Assembly: GCA_016744135.1 (NCBI GenBank)
Contig: JADGEX010000002.1
Span: 806,001 to 870,000, forward strand
Direction of reading: 5' to 3'
DNA length: 64,000 bases
Source of the DNA: Pseudodesulfovibrio sp.
Lineage (GTDB): Bacteria > Desulfobacterota > Desulfovibrionia > Desulfovibrionales > Desulfovibrionaceae
In this document: positions 33,641 through 41,971 of the stretch, piece by piece
How positions within the stretch are numbered: the stretch's first letter is position 1
Layout: every line of letters begins with the position of its first letter
Notes under the pieces: model-generated
Told to the model about the DNA's origin: nothing
Database searches by the model: none
What the model saw: the letters and a program-made list of their open reading frames with translations, nothing else
Position numbers and translations under genes: made by a program

Positions 33641-35137
33641 ATGTATTTTGACGAAAAAAAGTTCTTTAATGTCAGTCGTGAAAGCGTTTTGACACCTTCC
33701 ATGAAAGCTATCTGGGATGATATGGGACTTGGGGTCGCCGTTGTAGATGCCAATGGCATTTGCGAATACATGAATCCCATACAGAGTCAGGTGGATGGCT
33801 TTGGTCGGATACCCGTGGTGGGACAGCACATAACAAGTCTGTATGTGCCGCACGAATTGGAGTGTATTCCCACCATGGAATGCCTGCAGAAGGGACAACC
33901 GCTTCTCAAGAAGAGTTATTTTTACAAGACGACTAATAATTATCTCGCCAGCACGGTTTCCGATTTTTTTCCGCTGTTTGATAACGGTAAAAAGGATGGT
34001 GTTATTGCCTTCACCATCTGGACAGGCACGACGTCATTGGTGAAGCGGCAAAAACGTTTTGCAAAGGCTGTTGCTCCAGGGAAAAGTTCTTATGAATATT
34101 ATACGTTCGATAGTCTGGTCGGGAAAGATGATGCCCTGATTGAAGTGCTGAACGAAGCACGGACGGCAGCGCTGGCGCCGTCTCCGGTGATGATTTGGGG
34201 AGAAAGCGGCACGGGTAAGGAATTGTTTGCCCAGGCTATTCATGCCGCGAGTGATCGGTGCGACCATTCTCTTGTCCCGGTGAACTGTGCTGCCATCCCT
34301 GAAAATTTGTTGGAGGGTATTCTTTTTGGCACGGCCAAGGGCGCATATACTGATGCTGCTGACAAGCCGGGGCTTTTTGAAGAAGCCGATGGCGGAACAT
34401 TGCTTCTTGATGAGTTGAATTCCATGCCCATGGGATTGCAAGCCAAACTCCTTCGAGTGCTCCAGGAAAAACGTGTGCGTCGGCTTGGGTCGCGTACAGA
34501 AATACCAGTGGACGTGCGAGTTATTAGTATTTTGAACGTCGATCCTCTCTACGCCGTGGAGCAGAATATATTGCGGCGAGATTTGTTTTATCGTCTTGCT
34601 GTAGTGGGGCTTGCCGTGCCGTCCTTGAGTCAACGTAAGCAGGATATTCCGTTGTTGGCGCGAACCTTCATTGACCGTTCCGAACAGCGAAAGGGAATGA
34701 GAGCGATCAGCATTGATGAAGATGTTCTTCGTATGTTTAGCGATTATGAATGGCCGGGAAATATCCGCGAGTTGCTGCATGTTATTGAGGGAAGTCTCGC
34801 TTTGATTGGAGATCGTCTTTCAATCGATTGGGGGTGCCTCCCGCGTCATTTTCGAGATGCTTGCAGAAATGCAGCCGCACCGCGAATTACCGAGCCTTTG
34901 CTCTCTGAATCTGGGGTGAAGCAGTCGGTGGAGAAGGCTTTTTATGATTATCATGCCGTTAAAAGGAGTAGTGTGATTCCACTCAAGGGGTGTGTGCAAG
35001 AGTATGAGGCAGAATGTATCCGTAATGTGTTGCGGGTAACAGGCGGTAATGTGGCCAAGGCCGCACGGATTATGGAGATCACAGGTGCTGGTTTACGGTA
35101 CAAGATAAAGCAGCTCAATATTGAAGAAGAGGATTAG
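33641..35137 (+). CDS. PAS-domain sigma-54 activator of the glycyl radical enzyme cluster
   Basis: 498 residues: an N-terminal PAS domain ('GVAVVDANGICEYMNPIQSQ', about 25-135) in place of a receiver, AAA+ domain with 'GESGTGKE', Walker B 'GGTLLLDELNSM', and a Fis-type helix-turn-helix ('NVAKAARIMEITGAGLRYKI'). The sigma-54 contact loop reads GAYTDA rather than GAFTGA, a variant I believe occurs in PAS/RocR-like activators. It senses a small molecule or redox state directly. Divergent from the enzyme operon and close to the APC permease operon, both with sigma-54 promoters. Confidence 0.93.
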   Translation: MYFDEKKFFNVSRESVLTPSMKAIWDDMGLGVAVVDANGICEYMNPIQSQVDGFGRIPVVGQHITSLYVPHELECIPTMECLQKGQPLLKKSYFYKTTNNYLASTVSDFFPLFDNGKKDGVIAFTIWTGTTSLVKRQKRFAKAVAPGKSSYEYYTFDSLVGKDDALIEVLNEARTAALAPSPVMIWGESGTGKELFAQAIHAASDRCDHSLVPVNCAAIPENLLEGILFGTAKGAYTDAADKPGLFEEADGGTLLLDELNSMPMGLQAKLLRVLQEKRVRRLGSRTEIPVDVRVISILNVDPLYAVEQNILRRDLFYRLAVVGLAVPSLSQRKQDIPLLARTFIDRSEQRKGMRAISIDEDVLRMFSDYEWPGNIRELLHVIEGSLALIGDRLSIDWGCLPRHFRDACRNAAAPRITEPLLSESGVKQSVEKAFYDYHAVKRSSVIPLKGCVQEYEAECIRNVLRVTGGNVAKAARIMEITGAGLRYKIKQLNIEEED

Positions 35138-35167
35138 GCGGAAAGTGGGACAACGGCATGCGAGCAG

Positions 35168-35185
35168 GGGAGGTATAAGCCTCCC
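35168..35185. terminator. Hairpin between convergent genes
   Basis: GGGAGG-TATAAG-CCTCCC between the activator and TSUP gene ends; short, no strong T run. May end both transcripts. Confidence 0.35.
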
Positions 35186-35204
35186 GCTACTCACGTATGT
35201 CTTT

Positions 35205-35939
35205 TTACAGCAATGAACGTCCCAAACAGACAACGCCTGCCAGTACAATGACGGCCATGAGAACGCGCCTGAATGTCTCGACATTGATATGTTTCACAAC
35301 AGGGAATGCGCAGAATGTTCCCAAGATGGTGGCTGGAACTCCATACATGACATAGTCGAGTAATGCCGGTGTATACAAGTCGGCTGAAGCTTGTAGAGCG
35401 CAGGTCATGGTGCCTCTGATGACGAAGAATACGCCAAGGGTTCCCAGAAAGACCCGAGGTTTCCAGTTGACATATAGTCCATACGCTCCAATGGGCGGGC
35501 CATCGAATGAAATGGCTGTTCCCAATAAACCTGCTCCGAATCCAGCCGCTCCACCTCGTCCCCATGATTCCTTATGGATTTTTTTTACATGGAATGTTTG
35601 TTGCCAATAAACATAGTAGAGGAGCAAAGCGCCGACGGCTCCCTGTAAGATGGCACCTGAGACAAATTGAAGGATGAACAGCCCAATAATGGCTCCGGGA
35701 ATGGACCCGACGAGCATGGGCCATAGAGCTGATACACGGCAATGGCGGAAATGCATGCATGCTATGCAGCCATCCATGATGACATTCAGGATACAACTGA
35801 GCGGGATGAGGTCATGCATGGGTATGAACATGGCGGCCACAGGGACTGCGACCATGGCTCCACCGATGCCACTGACGCCGGAAACAAAGCCACCGACAAA
35901 CCATGCACAGAAAACCATGATGTATATTGGATCAGGCAT
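35205..35939 (-). CDS. TSUP/TauE-SafE family permease
   Basis: 244 residues, about eight helices; opening 'WFVGGFVSGVSGIGGAMVAVP' and internal 'GFGAGLLGTAISFDGPPIGAY' are the two family repeats. TSUP proteins move sulfite, sulfonates or other organic anions. The ATG lies inside the end of the DUF4125 gene (8-base overlap), so the two are translationally coupled. Location in the glycyl radical island suggests export of a product or import of an anionic substrate; not determined. Confidence 0.88.
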   Translation of the reverse strand: MPDPIYIMVFCAWFVGGFVSGVSGIGGAMVAVPVAAMFIPMHDLIPLSCILNVIMDGCIACMHFRHCRVSALWPMLVGSIPGAIIGLFILQFVSGAILQGAVGALLLYYVYWQQTFHVKKIHKESWGRGGAAGFGAGLLGTAISFDGPPIGAYGLYVNWKPRVFLGTLGVFFVIRGTMTCALQASADLYTPALLDYVMYGVPATILGTFCAFPVVKHINVETFRRVLMAVIVLAGVVCLGRSLL

Positions 35940-36519
35940 CTGACGGTTTCCCTATCGCGTGTGAATGGTGTGCGGTCAGGTTCGATTCACAGTTTATTAG
36001 CGAGCCGTGTCCCAGTTTGACCATCAGGAGCTCATAGCGTTCCTGAACCAGATTTTGTTTTTCCTTTTGGGCGTTTTTCACGCAGATTTCATACGCATTC
36101 ATGGTCGAAGTGGAGTAAGTCTCAAGCTCACAGCCGAGATAACGACAAAAGCTCTCATGGCCGTCGGGGTGGATTGTTTGGGGAAATTTTTGTGCGACTT
36201 CTTTGCGCCATGTGCTTTCTACAGCGACGATTTCCTTGATGCGTGGGTCTGTGCTGATGGACGGAATCAATTGGTCCATCAGCGCATATTTTTCGGTCAT
36301 GAAGTTGCGTCCATATTCTTTCGCCCGTTGCAAGTCGTTGCGGTAGGAGCGGAGAAAGTCTTCCGAAAGAACTCCGTGAGTGATTTCACGCATGATGCGA
36401 AATGATTCAGGCCGCTCTTGGCACATAGAAGTGCCACCTTGATTTTTTACCGCAAGGAACATGTACAATTCGAGGTCTATGATTTCATTAATGAGGTTTT
36501 CGTGAGTATTTTCTGACAT
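35932..36519 (-). CDS. DUF4125 family protein
   Basis: 195 residues, start with AAGGAA upstream. Pattern 'NEIIDLELYMFLAVKNQGG', 'CQERPESFRIMRE', 'SEDFLRSYRNDLQRAKEYGRNFMTEKYA' and 'ELETYSTSTMNAYE' matches what I recall of DUF4125, found mostly in gut and sediment anaerobes. No signal peptide; mostly helical. Function unknown. Its coupling to a TSUP permease and closeness to a glycyl radical enzyme is the main clue. Confidence 0.7.
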   Translation of the reverse strand: MSENTHENLINEIIDLELYMFLAVKNQGGTSMCQERPESFRIMREITHGVLSEDFLRSYRNDLQRAKEYGRNFMTEKYALMDQLIPSISTDPRIKEIVAVESTWRKEVAQKFPQTIHPDGHESFCRYLGCELETYSTSTMNAYEICVKNAQKEKQNLVQERYELLMVKLGHGSLINCESNLTAHHSHAIGKPSDA

Positions 36520-36966
36520 CGTTTTTCCTTATTCCCCGAAGTTATATGAGCATGATTGTGTGCGGGGGCGTTGGTCTGTTTGCTGTCTGTGTGTTGTGTT
36601 TCGATTTAACGCAAGTGCGATGTGGCAAGGAGAGAAAATCTCTTTGCGGCTTTATGAAAAAAAGAACGAGCATCGTTGTGCAAAGCTGATGCCGTTTTTG
36701 TTTTTTGATCTTCCGTGTCGTTGGAGTTTTATTGAAAATCTTTAACATACTGAAATTAATGAAAGATACAATATTTTTTTTATTGTATGTGATCTTTTCA
36801 ATTTCATTTTTTTGCTGGTAGGTGTGTGGAAAAATATTTCGGAAAAGAAAAGATTTTTTTTCAAAAAGATATTTTTTTTTATTTTCGATGAGGAGTACTT
36901 AGGCGTGTGCTGCGAAATAGTTAATATTTTTAGGTGTCTAGATAGATGGTGAAGAATTTCACGTAG
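36520..36966. other. AT-rich intergenic region upstream of APC permease promoter
   Basis: 447 bases without credible coding sequence. Very AT-rich from 36740 on, with the palindrome ATACAATA-T7-TATTGTAT at 36766-36788 and long T runs at 36850-36885. Should contain the promoter of the minus-strand DUF4125 gene and activator sites for the sigma-54 promoter at 36967. Confidence 0.5.
36766..36788. promoter_or_regulatory. Inverted repeat, candidate activator site
   Basis: ATACAATA, seven T, TATTGTAT: eight perfect pairs. About 180 bases before the sigma-54 promoter, within enhancer range. Confidence 0.35.
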
Positions 36967-36982
36967 TGGCATTGTCTTTGCT
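36967..36982 (+). promoter_or_regulatory. Sigma-54 promoter of the APC permease
   Basis: TGGCAT-TGTCT-TTGCT, near-perfect -24/-12 element; start codon is 285 bases downstream. Confidence 0.85.
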
Positions 36983-37034
36983 TATACACAGCAAGCAATT
37001 TACAAATTTGCTTTTACCTGAAGATATTGAAAAC

Positions 37035-37232
37035 GCGGAGGACCTGTTCGCCCCTCTGCAATGACACAAAGACCATGGGGTTCGCTCTGGATTTTCAGAG
37101 TTCATGGTCGCCAAGTGGCTGGACGTATTTGTCCTTACGTCTCATGGCAGAGGCGTTGCCAGCATCGAGAAGTGTGTTGGCAGCACCGCTCTGAATGCCT
37201 GTCTGTATTGATTTGATGATTGATACAGGCAT
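37035..37232 (+). ncRNA. Structured 5' leader of the APC permease mRNA
   Basis: Five successive hairpins can be drawn between the sigma-54 promoter and the start codon: GCGGAGG/CCTCTGC (37035-37059); GACCATG/CATGGTC with an inner CTCTG/CAGAG (37071-37109); GACGTA/TACGTC (37122-37141); GTTGCCA/TGGCAGC (37155-37184); and ATGCCTGT/ACAGGCAT (37195-37232), the last ending 35 bases before the ATG. I do not recognise a known riboswitch. Such a long folded leader points to control by ligand, protein or antisense RNA. Confidence 0.5.
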
Positions 37233-37266
37233 CCACAAAGAACTCCTTAAATTGAAGAGAGTTGAC

Positions 37267-38790
37267 ATGTCTCAAGATAAACATTTGAAATTGGAAAAAT
37301 CGCTTTCCCCGGCTCAAGTCTGGGCGTTGGCGCTTGGATCGATAGTCGGCTGGGGTTGCTTTGTGTTACCCGGCGATATGTTTTTGCCTCAAGCCGGTCC
37401 AATGGGAACCTTGATTGGTTTTTTGGTAGGTGCCTGTTTACTGTGCTTTGTCGCGGTCTGCTATAGTTATATGATCAAGTATGCCCCGGTTGCGGGTGGC
37501 GCTTTTGCGTATGCCTATGTCGGATTCGGTCCGACTGCGGCATTTATTTGTGGTTGGGCACTCGTGCTCGGATATATAGCCATTATTGGTATTGATATTG
37601 CCGCGCTCGCACTTATTTTTCGTTTTCTTTTCCCAGGCGTTTTTGAATTTGGCGCGTTATATTCCATTGCCGGATGGGAAGTTTATACGGGTGAGGCCCT
37701 CCTCATGTCTGGCGCGACCTTGCTGTTTGGTTGGCTGAATTATCGAGGTATCAGTTTTGCTGGTAAGTTGCAGGTCGTTCTCGCTTTCCTGCTTACCGTT
37801 GGTATCATTAGTCTGTTTTCTGGTGCGGCTTCATTGGAAACCGCCAGCATGAGCAATCTTGTTCCCTTGTTTGCAGAACACCGCTCTGTCCTTTCTTGTG
37901 TGCTGGTTATTTTTGCTATTTCTCCCTTTCTTTTTGTGGGGTTTGATACAGTACCGCAGGCGGCTGAGGAATTTTCTTTTGATCCTGCACGTGCCCGTAA
38001 TATTATGATCATTGCCATTTTGTGTGGTGTCGTTCTCTACAGCCTTGTGACGCTTTCCGTTGCAATCGTTTTGCCGTACCCGGAAATGCTCGCAAAGATG
38101 GATGCCCTTCGTGCAAGTGGTGGCACCGCATGGGCAACGGGTGAAGCGGCCACCATGGCCTTCGGAAAGTTCGGTGCCATCGTGTTGGCCTGTGCTGTCA
38201 TGGGCGCTGTTTGCACCGGTATCAACGGTTTTTATATTGCTACCTCCCGGCTGTTGCTCAGCATGGCTCGTGGTGGAATCCTGCCTTCTTGGTTCGGTGA
38301 AATTCATCCCAAGTACCGTTCACCCTACAAGGCCATTCTGTTTACCATCGTCATTGTCTTGCTGACGCCCTTTGCCGGTCGTGCTGTCGTTGTTTGGATC
38401 GTTGACATGAGTTCTGTGGGGACGGGTATTGGTTACCTTTTCACTTGTCTTGCTGCTCGTCGTGTCTTGCTTGGTAGTCCTGAGGTGACAGACAGAGCCA
38501 CCCGCATGTTCTGCTGCGTTGTGGGTACGTTGACTGCTGTGATGTGCATTGTCCTGCTGCTTGTCCCCGGTTCTCCGGCCTCCATTGGTGTGGCTTCCCG
38601 CTGGTGCCTGGTGGCATGGGTTGGCATGGGCTTTTTCTTCTACTTCTCCAACAAGAGCGCATGGGCAAAGCTGCCTGAAGCGGATTTGCGGGCGCAGATT
38701 CTTGGTCGCCGAGATATCCCTGTGTTTTTCAAATCTCGTGAACCGCAGCCCGTGCTGCAGGAGCAAACACAGAGTTCCTCGGCTGAATAG
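37267..38790 (+). CDS. APC-family amino acid/amine permease
   Basis: 507 residues, about 12 helices, started at the ATG at 37267 (GAGAG upstream); the longer reading begins inside a leader hairpin. 'SLSPAQVWALALGSIVGWGCFVLPGD' carries the APC helix-1 glycine motif, and 'GFDTVPQAAEEF' is the conserved helix-6 segment. Such carriers take up amino acids, ethanolamine or other amines. Its sigma-54 promoter and position suggest it feeds the glycyl radical enzyme pathway, but the substrate is unknown. Ends before a strong terminator. Confidence 0.88.
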   Translation: MSQDKHLKLEKSLSPAQVWALALGSIVGWGCFVLPGDMFLPQAGPMGTLIGFLVGACLLCFVAVCYSYMIKYAPVAGGAFAYAYVGFGPTAAFICGWALVLGYIAIIGIDIAALALIFRFLFPGVFEFGALYSIAGWEVYTGEALLMSGATLLFGWLNYRGISFAGKLQVVLAFLLTVGIISLFSGAASLETASMSNLVPLFAEHRSVLSCVLVIFAISPFLFVGFDTVPQAAEEFSFDPARARNIMIIAILCGVVLYSLVTLSVAIVLPYPEMLAKMDALRASGGTAWATGEAATMAFGKFGAIVLACAVMGAVCTGINGFYIATSRLLLSMARGGILPSWFGEIHPKYRSPYKAILFTIVIVLLTPFAGRAVVVWIVDMSSVGTGIGYLFTCLAARRVLLGSPEVTDRATRMFCCVVGTLTAVMCIVLLLVPGSPASIGVASRWCLVAWVGMGFFFYFSNKSAWAKLPEADLRAQILGRRDIPVFFKSREPQPVLQEQTQSSSAE

Positions 38791-38839
38791 CCAAGGTTTT
38801 TGTCCGACAGAGAATACTGTGAGTACGGATTCTCCTTTT

Positions 38840-38872
38840 GCCCCTGTCTGCAATATGCAGACAGGGGCTTTT
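38840..38872. terminator. Bidirectional terminator between APC permease and cobW-like gene
   Basis: GCCCCTGTCTGCA / TGCAGACAGGGGC, 13 perfect pairs, loop ATA, TTTT on the plus side and CAAAAG-complement T-run on the minus side. Confidence 0.85.
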
Positions 38873-38911
38873 CAATGGAGAAGACCGGTTATGGTATGGG
38901 GTTGAGAGGTG

Positions 38912-40735
38912 CTAACCGGTAATGGCCGCTTGAAAATGTTCAGCAATGCTAGGAGAGTTTTGGCCGATGATGACGAGAAAGCACTCATCCAGCGTTTGAT
39001 CGGCGGGAGTCAGAGTGTGCGACCCCGGGACGTATTGGAATATTTCCGGTTCTTCTGCATCATGAAAACGAACGACGCCTTTGGCTCGGAGGACTTGATT
39101 GGAAAGTTTTGCCACGGATTGTTCGAACACGGTGCGGTCAAGAGGATCGCTTAAGTGAATCAATGAACTTTGGATATTGTCATCTTCATGTGTGGCATTG
39201 TGGCCCATGGGTGCCAATTGGGGTGTTGGACGGGTGAGCTTTTTTCTGAAATTTACCCCGTACAGCGTGGTGGACGGGATGTCTCCATGGGACATGAAGT
39301 ACAGGTCGCCTGATGGATTGAGTTCGCGAAGAGTTTGTTTCAGGGAAATCAAAGCCTCGTCATCCACAAGATCGGTTTTGTTGACCAAAAGGATATCAGC
39401 CAGCCGGACCTGACTGCGTGCGACTTCGAATTCGGTCAGAGTGTGACTCGCACCGACTGCATCAATGACAGTTGTCACCGAGGCGAAGTCCAACATGTCG
39501 TCGAGGTCTGCCAGTTCAGAAAGCAGATTAGCTGGGTTGGCCAGTCCGGTTGTCTCCAGCACTACAAAATCCGGTTGGAATTCCGAAAGAATCCCAGAGA
39601 GAGCTGAGCGCAAACTGCCAGCGAGTGTGCAGCAGACACATCCCTCATCAACTTCGGTCACTGCATAACTTTGACCGAGAAGTTTTCCATCCAGTCCTTT
39701 CTGGCCGATTTCATTTTGAATGACCGCCACAAAGCCGTTTTTTGCCGCCTGATCTTCGATGAAACGGGTCAAGAAAGTTGTTTTGCCTGATCCGAGAAAA
39801 CCGGTCAGAACGATCAGCCGAGGCCGATCCGTGATACCCATGGTGCGTTTGTCCAGACTGTTGGACGCTCCAGGTAGATCGGCGGACAGCCACGGGGCAT
39901 CGGCGAATTCATCAGGTATGGAAGCTGGTGGAGACCATGCCAGTTCAGGTGTCCCGAGTTCCGGGTTGTTCGGGACAAGTGCGTTCCAGCCAAGGCCGAG
40001 ACGCAGGTCTTGTGTGTTTGGTGCTGGTTCGCTGTGAATACCGGTTTCTTTGCCGTATGTTCGCTGCATTCCGGGGCGAGTTTGGCGGGTCAGCGATTGA
40101 GGTGCTGTTTCTAGGCAGTATGATGCGGATGCAGCCAGTGCATCGAATAAGGGCATGGCTGTTTTCCATGCTGGAAAATTTTGATCTTTTTCGCCTGGAT
40201 TGACTGCTTGTATCAGCCCTGCCGGAGTTTCGAGTATGACTCCGTCCAATGCGATCACTGTATCGTTTTCCGGTGCAGTCAAAGTCAGGGCTACACCTGA
40301 TTCTTCGGATAGAAAGAATGCTTCAAGGACACCAACGCCAAAAAGGGCGCAGAGGTCGGGGTATAGGGTGAATTCTCGAACACGATCAAGATAATCGTCC
40401 TGTTGTGCTGCGATTCCCGCTTGTACGCTGAAAGATTCGATCAGGTCTTCGTCCGGGGCGGGAAAGTAGACGATATGAAAAGTTGCCTGTCCCATGCTGT
40501 CGGTTTCACTGACATTCAGAAATTTTAGGCCGTAAACGCCTTGCATGCCTGTGACGCGTACGGTCAATCCGCCTTGCCCTTTGGCGCAGTCGCGGACACC
40601 ACGCCAACCGAGACGGTGGCGAACGCCAGGAATGAAATTGGCTCGTGTCATCAGTGCGCGCGGAAGCTCCATTGCGGCTTGTGCCGGACTGGCCTGCAAG
40701 GCCGGAGGGAGCAGAGTGTTAAAGGGAGCAGACAT
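38912..40735 (-). CDS. CobW/COG0523-family GTPase with large extra N-terminal domain
   Basis: 607 residues. From about residue 300 it is a standard COG0523 metal-chaperone GTPase: Walker A 'LTGFLGSGKTTFL', metal motif 'EGCVCCTLAGSLRS' (CxCC), 'LETTGLANPANLL', 'NKTDLVD', and a CobW C-terminal domain. The first 290 residues are extra; I do not recognise a domain there. These GTPases deliver Zn, Co or other metals to target enzymes. Last gene of the GntR operon, 60 bases after the metallo-beta-lactamase-fold gene, which is a natural metal client. Confidence 0.88.
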   Translation of the reverse strand: MSAPFNTLLPPALQASPAQAAMELPRALMTRANFIPGVRHRLGWRGVRDCAKGQGGLTVRVTGMQGVYGLKFLNVSETDSMGQATFHIVYFPAPDEDLIESFSVQAGIAAQQDDYLDRVREFTLYPDLCALFGVGVLEAFFLSEESGVALTLTAPENDTVIALDGVILETPAGLIQAVNPGEKDQNFPAWKTAMPLFDALAASASYCLETAPQSLTRQTRPGMQRTYGKETGIHSEPAPNTQDLRLGLGWNALVPNNPELGTPELAWSPPASIPDEFADAPWLSADLPGASNSLDKRTMGITDRPRLIVLTGFLGSGKTTFLTRFIEDQAAKNGFVAVIQNEIGQKGLDGKLLGQSYAVTEVDEGCVCCTLAGSLRSALSGILSEFQPDFVVLETTGLANPANLLSELADLDDMLDFASVTTVIDAVGASHTLTEFEVARSQVRLADILLVNKTDLVDDEALISLKQTLRELNPSGDLYFMSHGDIPSTTLYGVNFRKKLTRPTPQLAPMGHNATHEDDNIQSSLIHLSDPLDRTVFEQSVAKLSNQVLRAKGVVRFHDAEEPEIFQYVPGSHTLTPADQTLDECFLVIIGQNSPSIAEHFQAAITG

Positions 40736-40752
40736 GGGTTCTCCGGTTGTTT

Positions 40753-40780
40753 GCGGCCGCCCCGGGGGTGGGGCGGCCGC
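40753..40780 (-). other. GC-only hairpin inside the operon
   Basis: GCGGCCGCCCC / GGGGCGGCCGC, 11 perfect GC pairs, 6-base loop, no T run. Likely protects the upstream mRNA part or lowers read-through into the cobW-like gene. Confidence 0.55.
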
Positions 40781-40795
40781 GAGTGATGGGTGGGG

Positions 40796-41953
40796 TTACC
40801 CGAAGGTAATGGTGTCCCCGTTGCCGAGGTATGCTTTATCTTTCGATCTGAACTTGGCGGTTCCTTCCACTACCGGATATCCGGCAGCGATGAACTTTTT
40901 GGCGCAGAGCACGCCGGTGCAATGATTGCAACCGATGCGCTCGAAGCCATAGTCGCCAAGTGAGATGACCAGATCGTCATACTTGGGATCCCAGTCATCA
41001 AAGGGCGAGATGTGCAATCCGCCGTAGATGCCGTGGCAATTGTCGTTTTCGTATTTGATCTCATTGTACGCGGTCTCGGCGAAACGGATGATGCCCTGAT
41101 GGCAGCAACCCGTGACGCTGACAAGTCCTTTGTCCGCTACGTTGAAGTACAGGGATTGCTCTCCGTACACGCGGCAGATGATGGGGATGGCGAAGACATA
41201 GCTTGCCATGCCGGGGATGACCTTGTTCAGTCCATTTTTGACCGTGATGAGCTTGCCCGTGTGGCCGCAGTCCTTGATGTACTGCAATCCTTCCGGGTAG
41301 AAGCCCTCGGGGATATAAATTGTTATATCCGGGTCGTATTTCAAAGCGACAGGGAGTCCCCAGAAGTGATCGAAGTGCTCGTGGGAGAAGAACAGAGCTT
41401 CGATTTCCTTGTTCTCCAGCATCTTGTCGATGCCTTCCCGTTTGAAGCATTCGTCACACCATTTATAGGACCAGCCCACGTCGAGGAGGAATTTCCGCTT
41501 GTTACCGCTCATTTCCTCAACTTCTACCAGTGCTGCATAACCACCCGCATTTTCGGGATGCACGGAGTTGGCTTCGATGATGTCCCAAGCTTCTTCCAAA
41601 CGGTTGGGCAGCAGGTGTTTGATTTTGGCGATACCTTCATCATACGATCCTTTTCCAAGCCCCTTGCCGTTGCCGAACGGGGGCCAGTTGTAGTCGTACT
41701 GGTTCACAAGCAGTCCACCTGCTCCCTTGATATCACCCATGAGAACACCGTTCTCGAACCAGCTTGTTTCCGAGATGTTCGTCACCTTGACGCTTCTACA
41801 CATCCCGATGTCTGTCATTTTACGTTCTGTTTCAGGGAAGTATCCTTCACGCATGGGGGAGTATGAATACAAGCCCATGGCTCCAAGCAGGCCGACGCCC
41901 ACACCGGTTGCGGCTCCCTTCAGGAAGTCGCGTCTTTTCATGTTGTCTGACAT
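40796..41953 (-). CDS. Tat-exported metallo-beta-lactamase-fold protein
   Basis: 385 residues. N-terminal 'KRRDFLKGAATGVGVGLLGAMG' is a twin-arginine signal. The fold's metal motif HxHxDH is present as 'FFSHEHFDHFWG', with 'GCCHQG' and a late His-Cys segment 'GCNHCTGVLCAKKF'. The overall layout resembles the dihydropterin/RFA-P-related group of MBL proteins, though the extra cysteines and export are unusual. Probably a periplasmic metal-dependent hydrolase or oxidoreductase anchored by the adjacent membrane protein. AAGGAG precedes the ATG. Confidence 0.82.
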   Translation of the reverse strand: MSDNMKRRDFLKGAATGVGVGLLGAMGLYSYSPMREGYFPETERKMTDIGMCRSVKVTNISETSWFENGVLMGDIKGAGGLLVNQYDYNWPPFGNGKGLGKGSYDEGIAKIKHLLPNRLEEAWDIIEANSVHPENAGGYAALVEVEEMSGNKRKFLLDVGWSYKWCDECFKREGIDKMLENKEIEALFFSHEHFDHFWGLPVALKYDPDITIYIPEGFYPEGLQYIKDCGHTGKLITVKNGLNKVIPGMASYVFAIPIICRVYGEQSLYFNVADKGLVSVTGCCHQGIIRFAETAYNEIKYENDNCHGIYGGLHISPFDDWDPKYDDLVISLGDYGFERIGCNHCTGVLCAKKFIAAGYPVVEGTAKFRSKDKAYLGNGDTITFG

Positions 41954-41971
41954 GCGATTCTCCTTTCCGGG

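Noticed and set aside
36600-36700. Minus-strand sigma-54 promoter for the DUF4125-TSUP pair
   Set aside because: The best match, TTGCAC with ATGCT, has the -24 and -12 elements one base too close.
36742-36972. 76-residue minus-strand frame rich in Lys, Phe and Ile
   Set aside because: Produced by AT-rich promoter DNA; no ribosome site.
37061-37216. 51-codon open frame in the APC permease leader
   Set aside because: No ribosome site, Trp/Arg/Cys-rich with no family look, and it overlaps the hairpins; a structured leader explains it better, though a leader peptide is not fully excluded.
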